Assembly (NCBI RefSeq): GCF_003149085.1
Contig: NZ_QGDT01000002.1
Span: 565,508-629,507 of the forward strand
Source of the DNA: Dyadobacter jejuensis
Lineage (GTDB): Bacteria > Bacteroidota > Bacteroidia > Cytophagales > Spirosomataceae
Length of the DNA stretch: 64,000 bases
Direction of reading: 5' to 3'
Shown here: positions 58,259 to 64,000 of the stretch, piece by piece
Position numbering within the stretch: position 1 is the stretch's first letter
How the letters are laid out: each line of letters starts with the position of its first letter
Notes under the pieces: model-generated
Told to the model about the DNA's origin: nothing
The model's input: only the letters and a program-made list of their open reading frames with translations
Databases searched by the model: none
Position numbers and translations under genes: made by a program

Positions 58259-58325
58259 GCTAACGATGGCGTGTCGACACTGGTCGACACGCCATGCCCT
58301 GCGGGCTCCATTCCTGCAGGTTAGC
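58259..58325 (+). repeat. Multi-branched inverted repeat between LamG and first GH144 gene
   Basis: An exact 13-bp hairpin (ATGGCGTGTCGAC at 58266-58278 with GTCGACACGCCAT at 58283-58295, ACTG loop) is nested inside an outer stem GCTAAC (58259-58264) and GTTAGC (58320-58325). A third short stem, CCTGC/GCAGG, lies between them. The predicted RNA is a three-way junction. It is not followed by T residues and ends 11 bp before the next start codon. Confidence 0.8.
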
Positions 58326-58336
58326 CTCCTATCGCC

Positions 58337-59992
58337 ATGAACTTTCGCCAGCTTATTGTTCCCCTTCTTGTCCTTGTTTTGGGATGCACTAACGACGAGG
58401 TCGATCAGGCAGATAAACCAACGCCTTTTACCCTCAACCAAACCCTGGTCGATGGCCAAAATAGTGGGTTCAATTATGTGGGCCTGGGGAGCCAACCAGT
58501 CATTAGCCTGCGTTTTTCAACCAAACTCGATGCGGCTACCTTACAGGCCAGCATCCGCTTAGAAGATGCCGAAGGGAGCCCGGTGGCCGTTACCTCCAAC
58601 CTCACCGGAGGGGACAGTACCGTGTTGATCAGCCCGACCAACCCCTTACCACAGCTCTCTGCCTACACCCTTAACGTCGACAGATCGTTGCTATCGAGGG
58701 CAGGAGGTTCCTTACAAGTCCCCGTTCAACTGTCCCTAAAAACGGCGGTGGACCTAGCCGACAAGTTTCCACGGATATCCGATGAAGCCTTGCTAGAGCT
58801 CGTACAAAAACAAACCTTTAAATATTTCTGGGATTTTGGCCACCCTGTCAGTGGGCTAGCGCGGGAACGCAACAGCTCTGGCGACGTGGTGACTACGGGG
58901 GGAAGCGGTTTCGGTATCATGACCATCCCCGTGGCGGTGGAGCGGAAGTTTATCACCCGTTCGCAAGCCCTAGAACGGATGCAGCGTATCGTAGGATTCC
59001 TCAAGGACCAGGCCGCTACTTTCCACGGGGCCTTCCCCCACTGGCTCAATGGAAATACTGGAAAAGTAATAGCCTTTAGTACCAAAGACGACGGGGCCGA
59101 TCTGGTAGAAACCTCCTTCCTGATCCAGGGCCTACTCACAGCCAGGCAGTACTTTGCCGAAGACAACCCTGCCGAAGCACAGCTCCGAGAGGATATCAAT
59201 CATATATGGCATGCCGTAGAATGGGATTGGTTTCAAAAAGGTGGCGAATCGGTGCTTTACTGGCATTGGAGCCCCCAGTATCAGTGGGAAATGAACCATC
59301 CGATTGCCGGATGGAACGAAAGCCTGATTACCTATGTACTCGCCGCGGCCTCACCTACCCATCCCATCGGTGCCGACGCTTATCATCAAGGCTGGGCACG
59401 AAATGGCGCCATGGCCAACGGAAAATACTATTACGACGTCCTATTGCCACTAGGCGAAGGTAACGGTGGGCCGCTGTTCTTCGCCCATTACTCCTTTTTG
59501 GGACTCAATCCAAAGGGCCTTAAGGACCGCTATGCCGATTATTTCGAGCAAAATACCAACCATACCCGCATTAACCGGGCTTACTGCTTGGCCAATCCCG
59601 GGGGATATGCGGGATACAGTGGCAACAGCTGGGGACTTACAGCCAGCGATATCCCCAATGGTTATACGGCCAGCTCGCCCAATAACGATCGGGGGGTGAT
59701 AGCCCCTACTGCCGCCATCGCCTCCATGCCCTACATGCCTCAGGCCTCTATGCAGGCCCTCAGGTATTATTACTATGTCCTGGGCGACAAGTTATGGGGC
59801 GAATATGGCTTCCACGACGCCTTTAGCATCCACGAACTGTGGTTTGCCGATTCGTATTTGGCCATAGACCAAGGGCCGATCATTATCATGATCGAGAACC
59901 AACGGACCGGCCTACTTTGGAAGCTCTTTATGAGTGCTCCTGAAGTCACCGATGGCCTCCACAGGCTAGACATTACCAGCAACCCTTATTAA
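58337..59992 (+). CDS. GH144-like beta-1,2-glucanase, lipoprotein with Ig-like domain
   Basis: This 551-residue enzyme of the glucoamylase-like family (Pfam Glycoamylase, CAZy GH144) is probably active on beta-1,2-glucan. The lipoprotein signal ends LLVLVLGC (Cys 17). The acidic stretch right after (TNDEVDQ) resembles surface-export signals of Bacteroidota, so it may face outwards. Residues 35-140 form a bacterial Ig-like domain (VISLRFSTKLDAATLQASIR). The (alpha/alpha)6 catalytic barrel then runs from LLELVQKQTFKYFWDFGHPV to the C-terminus. The acidic motif DDGADLVE gives Asp251, Asp255 and Glu258, spaced like the acidic residues I recall as essential in the first characterised GH144 enzyme. 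Confidence 0.87.
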   Translation: MNFRQLIVPLLVLVLGCTNDEVDQADKPTPFTLNQTLVDGQNSGFNYVGLGSQPVISLRFSTKLDAATLQASIRLEDAEGSPVAVTSNLTGGDSTVLISPTNPLPQLSAYTLNVDRSLLSRAGGSLQVPVQLSLKTAVDLADKFPRISDEALLELVQKQTFKYFWDFGHPVSGLARERNSSGDVVTTGGSGFGIMTIPVAVERKFITRSQALERMQRIVGFLKDQAATFHGAFPHWLNGNTGKVIAFSTKDDGADLVETSFLIQGLLTARQYFAEDNPAEAQLREDINHIWHAVEWDWFQKGGESVLYWHWSPQYQWEMNHPIAGWNESLITYVLAAASPTHPIGADAYHQGWARNGAMANGKYYYDVLLPLGEGNGGPLFFAHYSFLGLNPKGLKDRYADYFEQNTNHTRINRAYCLANPGGYAGYSGNSWGLTASDIPNGYTASSPNNDRGVIAPTAAIASMPYMPQASMQALRYYYYVLGDKLWGEYGFHDAFSIHELWFADSYLAIDQGPIIIMIENQRTGLLWKLFMSAPEVTDGLHRLDITSNPY

Positions 59993-60026
59993 AAAGAAAA
60001 AATAACCTTTCATGATCTCCTTAGCT

Positions 60027-61382
60027 ATGAAACGCTTTTCAATTTTATTGTTCCTATGCCTACTGGGCTTTTTGCCCAGTGAGGCGCAAAAGAAAAAGAA
60101 CAGCCCATCCAAGGCTCCTACCTTCAATCCGGCGGACCGGCCCAAAAACCTTTCCGACGACGAACTATTGGAGTTGGTTCAAAAACAAACTTTCCGATAC
60201 TTCTGGGATCTGGGACACCCCGTGAGCGGGCTGGCCCTGGAGCGTAGCAATGTCGCCTTCGACTATGGCGGGGAAGTTACCACCATTGGGGGCACTGGCT
60301 TCGGTATAATGGCTATGGTGGTGGCAGCGGAGCGGCAGTGGCACCCCCGCGACAGCGTCGCCAACCGGCTCTTAAAAATGGTCCGGTTTTTGTCTAAAGC
60401 CGACCATTACCATGGTATATTCCCCCACTGGCTCAACGGAGCTACGGGTAAGACTATCCCTTTTAGCCGTAAAGACGACGGGGGCGACCTAGTAGAATCG
60501 TCCTTTCTTTTCCAGGGCTTGCTAACCGCCCAGCAGTATTTTGATGGTAAAAACCCGGTGGAGTCCGAACTCAGAAACCGCATAGCAGGACTATGGAACG
60601 ATGCCGAATGGGACTGGTATACCCAGGGATCCAAAAACCAACTCTATTGGCATTGGAGCCCCAACCAGGGCTGGGCCATGAACTTCGAACTCCGCGGATA
60701 TAACGAAGCCCTGATCACCCACGTGCTGGCTGCTTCTGCCCCTCGCTACCCCGTTACCGCCGAAGTCTACCATAAATGTTGGGCGCAGAGCAACCATTTC
60801 AGCAATGGAAAAGAGTATTATGGCATAGAACTACCCCTGGGCTACCCTGCCGGTGGCCCCTTGTTCTTCGCTCATTACTCCTTCCTAGGCCTAGACCCAC
60901 GTGGCCTCAGCGACCGCTACGCCGACTATTGGAAACAAAACGTAAACCATACCCGTATCAACCATGCGCATTGCGTGGCCAACCCAGGCAACTTTAAGGG
61001 CTATGGAGAGAAAAGCTGGGGGCTAACCGCCAGCGATACCTATAATGGCTATAATGCCCACTCGCCTACTAACGACTTTGGCACCATCACCCCTACCGCC
61101 GCCCTGTCGTCTTTCCCGTATACGCCCGCCGAATCGATGAAGGCACTGCGGTACTTCTATGTAGAAAAGGGAGACCAGCTCTGGAGTGAATACGGCTTTG
61201 TAGATGCCTTTAACGAAACTCAAAACTGGTATGCCAACTCCCATTTGGCCATCGACCAAGGGCCCATTATCGTGATGATCGAAAACTACCGGACCGGCCT
61301 ACTTTGGGACCTGTTTATGAAAAACCCCGATGTACAAAAAGGCCTAAAGAAACTAGGATTCGAAAGCAATCCTAAAAAATAA
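60027..61382 (+). CDS. GH144-like beta-1,2-glucanase, periplasmic paralogue
   Basis: This second enzyme of the same family (about 451 residues) is closely similar to the catalytic part of its upstream neighbour but lacks the Ig-like domain. The start at 60027 gives a standard signal peptide (MKRFSILLFLCLLGFLPSEA) without a lipobox, so it is predicted to be soluble in the periplasm. The same acidic motif is present (DDGGDLVE; Asp150, Asp154, Glu157), as are LYWHWSPNQGWAMN, GGPLFFAHYSFLGLDP and NYRTGLLWDLFM. Division of labour is likely: surface cleavage by the lipoprotein, then periplasmic trimming of imported oligosaccharides. No beta-glucosidase (GH3) gene lies within the window. Confidence 0.87.
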   Translation: MKRFSILLFLCLLGFLPSEAQKKKNSPSKAPTFNPADRPKNLSDDELLELVQKQTFRYFWDLGHPVSGLALERSNVAFDYGGEVTTIGGTGFGIMAMVVAAERQWHPRDSVANRLLKMVRFLSKADHYHGIFPHWLNGATGKTIPFSRKDDGGDLVESSFLFQGLLTAQQYFDGKNPVESELRNRIAGLWNDAEWDWYTQGSKNQLYWHWSPNQGWAMNFELRGYNEALITHVLAASAPRYPVTAEVYHKCWAQSNHFSNGKEYYGIELPLGYPAGGPLFFAHYSFLGLDPRGLSDRYADYWKQNVNHTRINHAHCVANPGNFKGYGEKSWGLTASDTYNGYNAHSPTNDFGTITPTAALSSFPYTPAESMKALRYFYVEKGDQLWSEYGFVDAFNETQNWYANSHLAIDQGPIIVMIENYRTGLLWDLFMKNPDVQKGLKKLGFESNPKK

Positions 61383-61407
61383 ACTTCACTTCAACACAAA
61401 CGATCGG

Positions 61408-61440
61408 GGCCGTCTCTTACTGAGGCGGTCTCTTTTTTTT
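61408..61440 (+). terminator. Terminator of the glycan utilisation operon
   Basis: GCCGTCTC (61409-61416) can pair with GAGGCGGT (61422-61429), with two G-U pairs, and a run of ten T follows at 61433-61442. It closes the susC operon 20-odd bases after the last stop. Confidence 0.8.
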
Positions 61441-61450
61441 TTGGGGGGGG
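61433..61450 (+). repeat. T10-G8 homopolymer pair
   Basis: Ten T residues are followed immediately by eight G residues in the intergenic region. Such tracts are prone to slippage; here they lie outside any gene. Confidence 0.8.
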
Positions 61451-61586
61451 TATATGGATGCTGCTTGTATCCCATATCCCTCCACTTACCAATAAGTAAA
61501 TATTTCTACTTTATATAGGAATAAACCAGAAAAGTAATTAACTTTTATTAAGCTAACAACAGTATGTAATCCTAACTTTTTGTATC

Positions 61587-62540
61587 ATGAAAACACAAAA
61601 ATTTGGGCGCATCAGTGTTATACTCCTGCCGCTCACGCAGTATCTATTCATTCCAATTTTGCTGGTATTATTACCTTCCTGCGAAAAAAGCTTGGATAGG
61701 GTTGCCGTTACGGAGCCAGACGGATCTTCTTCCGCCCGACTGAGCCAAGAAGCCTTGGTCAGTATTTCCTATGAAGTAGAATCATTTTCTGTTAGGCAGC
61801 TAGCCAAACAAACCAGAGCACTTAATGACAAAGGATTATCCGACTTTGCCGAAATTGGTGCTCAACCGCATTTGGATAGGACATCCATTGATTTACAAAT
61901 TTTTAAAGATGGAAGTTATAGAATGACGACCGTCCGATTAGAACCTACGAGAAAGCACTTGTTGCCAGAATCTCTCAACAAAAAATATGAACGTTATAAG
62001 GCTGGTCCATACAAAACAGTTTCCAACAACGGATCACTTACGTTTTATGATGAAGAAGGGAATGAGATTGGTCGGCATCAGTTAAAGTCAAATCCATATA
62101 CTGATCTGGTTAGGCAAATAAAAGCTGCGAAACCGAACGAAATAAATAAGATCGCCAATGGGGTAATGGGTAATCCACTGATCAACGAAGTCGAAATCAA
62201 CCAGGTAGCTTCGGAAAAAAAAGCGAAGATTCAAAGACAGGGGAATATTACCCGATTTGAATTTGAACATCAGGATGAATCAGACAAAGCAGTGCCCAAT
62301 AAATTAATCACCCAAGTTTATGACTTTAAGGCGAACCGGCTTTTGGAAACGAGCATGTTTGCGAAGGATTCAAAAAAGCTCCTGATGCGATCTGTGTTGT
62401 TTTATGATCAGGTCGATAAGGGTAATAGGGTAAACCGAACTTTGAATGAAAGTTACAGCACGGACTTAGTTTCCGGAGTAGAGACGAGACATTATAGAGA
62501 GGATTTTTATTCGAATATGGAGGTCGTCGTCAATAGGTGA
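61587..62540 (+). CDS. Lipoprotein of unknown function beside a secreted lipase
   Basis: I do not recognise this 317-residue protein. It begins with a long basic and hydrophobic signal (MKTQKFGRISVILLPL...) and a lipobox ending LLPSC (Cys 32), so it is an envelope lipoprotein. The mature part is polar with many Lys, Asn and Arg. It includes a YDEEGNEIGRHQLKSNPYTD stretch and beta-rich repeats of the kind RLLETSMFAKDSKKLLMRSV and YDQVDKGNRVNR, reminiscent of extended beta-sheet lipid- or partner-binding proteins. It ends 35 bp before the lipase gene start and is likely co-transcribed with it. Base composition looks more AT-rich than in the glycan locus. Confidence 0.75.
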   Translation: MKTQKFGRISVILLPLTQYLFIPILLVLLPSCEKSLDRVAVTEPDGSSSARLSQEALVSISYEVESFSVRQLAKQTRALNDKGLSDFAEIGAQPHLDRTSIDLQIFKDGSYRMTTVRLEPTRKHLLPESLNKKYERYKAGPYKTVSNNGSLTFYDEEGNEIGRHQLKSNPYTDLVRQIKAAKPNEINKIANGVMGNPLINEVEINQVASEKKAKIQRQGNITRFEFEHQDESDKAVPNKLITQVYDFKANRLLETSMFAKDSKKLLMRSVLFYDQVDKGNRVNRTLNESYSTDLVSGVETRHYREDFYSNMEVVVNR

Positions 62541-62575
62541 CCAACAACCTATTCTATAAACTAAATAAAAAAACT

Positions 62576-63832
62576 ATGAAAAATTTAAACAAATTCTGGT
62601 TTTTACTTCTGTTTTTGTATGCTTCTATTTCCCTTGCACAACAACGTGGAGTAGATTGGATACATGGCATGGGAGGCGATGCCACATCTTTGGAAGAAGT
62701 GGCTAATTATTATCAAAATGTGCAAAATCGTCCCATTATTTCGCCCACAAGGCATTCTTACGTTACGAATAATGGTGTTTTAGCCATGGCATCCGGAGTT
62801 CAAGGGTTAACTGGTGGAGCAAATCGTATAGCCATAAGCCATAGTATGGGAGGAGTAGCAGTTAGGCAGGTTGATATTTGGAATCAAGGACAATGGAGCG
62901 GAATCGTTACAATGGGAGCTCCATTGAGAGGGGCTAGGATTGCAAATTCTGCTCAAAACGGTACTTCTGTCAATTTTATCAACAATGCAATTTACCAAAT
63001 GATGAAAGGACCAAATGCCGGAACTTCCATGACATCCCTGGTACCTGGGTTTGGCATCCGAATTGCACAAGGCAATACTCTGCTTAATGAGGTAATATAC
63101 TCCGTAAATGTGGGTCAGCTGGCGACTCAAACCATTATGAACCAGGTTGGCCTAGTCGGTCAAACGGCAACTGATTTAGCACAAGGTTCTGGCTATATGA
63201 CGGGCATTGCCGGCACCCACACTAACACACCCAAAATTTTCATTTGGGGTAGCGAAACAGATCCAATTTTTTGGCGGACGATGGGCAGCATGGACGGGCA
63301 TGGAGATGAATGGGGACGTGTTATTTCGAGAGATATTTACGGATTATATAAGTTTATTTCAGATGCGGAATACGTCCATCAGGTATTATATCCTTGGTCT
63401 CTTTTAATTCATGGAAACCGTGGTGACGCTTGGAAAGCGGGATACCAATGGGTGGATACTGGAGCAAATGACGGTTGGAGAAACGTAATTGGGGCAAAAT
63501 ATACCGAAACAGGTTCCTATATCAATCGGATCATCACCTGTGACTCTTATGGATGGCAGCAATGCTACGCCTCCAACCCTCCTCCAGGCTATTGCGAAAA
63601 CGTAGCCTGTGCCAGGGAAGAGACCGTCTACTTTGCCATCTACCACGACGAACCCAGCGATGGAATCGTACCTGCATCCTCTCAACGAAATGATAATGGA
63701 GGATGGTGGGGATTCCCACTAGAAGCTCCCGGGGTTAATCATAGGGAAATGCGGAATGCTGAAAAAATCAGCTCTTCACTCAGCTGGGTACTTGACGGAG
63801 GAACGAATGAAAATATATTTAGAATTCGATAA
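62576..63832 (+). CDS. Secreted alpha/beta-hydrolase, probable lipase or esterase
   Basis: This exported enzyme has about 418 residues. The ATG at 62576 is preferred because it starts the signal peptide (MKNLNKFWFLLLFLYAS...LAQQ). The oxyanion-side motif WIHGMGGD opens the mature chain. The nucleophile elbow is SHSMGG with Ser90. A late DEPSDGIVPASSQ gives Asp362, and GVNHREM gives His389, a complete Ser-Asp-His triad in the order and style of bacterial lipases and PGAP1-like esterases. Four cysteines near residues 320-345 (CDSYGWQQC, GYCENVAC) could form disulfides. There is no T9SS tail. The substrate is unknown. It sits between two lipoprotein genes on the same strand. Confidence 0.82.
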   Translation: MKNLNKFWFLLLFLYASISLAQQRGVDWIHGMGGDATSLEEVANYYQNVQNRPIISPTRHSYVTNNGVLAMASGVQGLTGGANRIAISHSMGGVAVRQVDIWNQGQWSGIVTMGAPLRGARIANSAQNGTSVNFINNAIYQMMKGPNAGTSMTSLVPGFGIRIAQGNTLLNEVIYSVNVGQLATQTIMNQVGLVGQTATDLAQGSGYMTGIAGTHTNTPKIFIWGSETDPIFWRTMGSMDGHGDEWGRVISRDIYGLYKFISDAEYVHQVLYPWSLLIHGNRGDAWKAGYQWVDTGANDGWRNVIGAKYTETGSYINRIITCDSYGWQQCYASNPPPGYCENVACAREETVYFAIYHDEPSDGIVPASSQRNDNGGWWGFPLEAPGVNHREMRNAEKISSSLSWVLDGGTNENIFRIR

Positions 63833-63836
63833 GGTT

Positions 63837-64000
63837 ATGACGCGAAAACTAATACTCCCTTTTTTTGTACAATTATCGGTGCTACTCTTATCTTGTAGCC
63901 CCAATAAGGTACAAACTAAATACGATCACGAAGGGGTTGTAACTCAACTTCCATATCTCTGGAGATCTTCAATTAGCGACGGAACGGTAGGAACGAAACT
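63837..64000 (+). CDS. Start of another lipoprotein, cut by window edge
   Basis: An ATG at 63837, 5 bp after the lipase stop, opens a frame that runs without a stop to the end of the window (54 codons). It encodes MTRKLILPFFVQLSVLLLSC followed by SPNKVQTKYDHEG, a clear lipoprotein signal with Cys 20. The tight spacing implies co-transcription with the lipase. Too little is present to assign a family. Confidence 0.7.
   Translation, partial: MTRKLILPFFVQLSVLLLSCSPNKVQTKYDHEGVVTQLPYLWRSSISDGTVGTK

Noticed and set aside
1-64000. tRNA, rRNA, CRISPR arrays, insertion sequences, prophage
   Set aside because: No cloverleaf, rRNA segment, spaced repeat array, transposase or phage structural gene was recognised on either strand.

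Overview
The window is a chromosomal stretch from a Bacteroidota bacterium, most likely a member of the Cytophagales. Supporting signs are a SusC/SusD pair, the type IX secretion translocon SprA, a protein with a T9SS sorting tail, GldF, paired DUF4199 proteins, TAnnTTTG-type promoter elements and the conserved gatA / LysM transglycosylase / ruvA / sprA / gcvH order. No tRNA, rRNA, CRISPR array, insertion sequence or phage gene was seen.

Left part (1-16 kb): an RND efflux permease (cut by the window edge) and its adaptor run leftwards. A giant alpha-2-macroglobulin-like protein runs rightwards, followed by a small secreted protein of unknown function. A complete second RND pump follows (lipoprotein adaptor, AcrB-type permease, outer-membrane factor lipoprotein) and ends in a strong terminator.

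Middle (16-32 kb): mostly housekeeping and stress genes. They are cbpA-cbpM, an FG-GAP T9SS cargo protein, murF, a three-cysteine AhpC with an AhpD partner, ahcY, an MscS channel, purQ, an ECF sigma factor with an RskA-like anti-sigma factor, and a leftward cluster of a probably catalytically dead dihydroorotase, two DUF4199 membrane proteins and gldF without gldG.

32-45 kb: gcvH, sprA, ruvA, the LysM transglycosylase, gatA, tatA and a YkvA-like protein run leftwards; mdh runs rightwards. A lone TonB receptor and an outer-membrane beta-barrel protein converge at 48.2 kb.

49.8-61.4 kb: a polysaccharide utilisation locus. It has a membrane-spanning one-component regulator (propeller, Y_Y_Y, coiled coil, LuxR-type HTH), SusC, SusD, a LamG lipoprotein and two GH144-like enzymes, one a lipoprotein and one with an ordinary signal peptide. 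The enzyme family points to beta-1,2-glucan as substrate. A tandem 11-bp repeat directly abuts the susC promoter and is a candidate operator.

61.6-64 kb: three genes for exported proteins that look more AT-rich than the locus before them. They are a lipoprotein, a secreted serine lipase or esterase, and a further lipoprotein cut by the edge. This is the least explained part of the window. All family assignments are by eye from sequence motifs; no searches were run.
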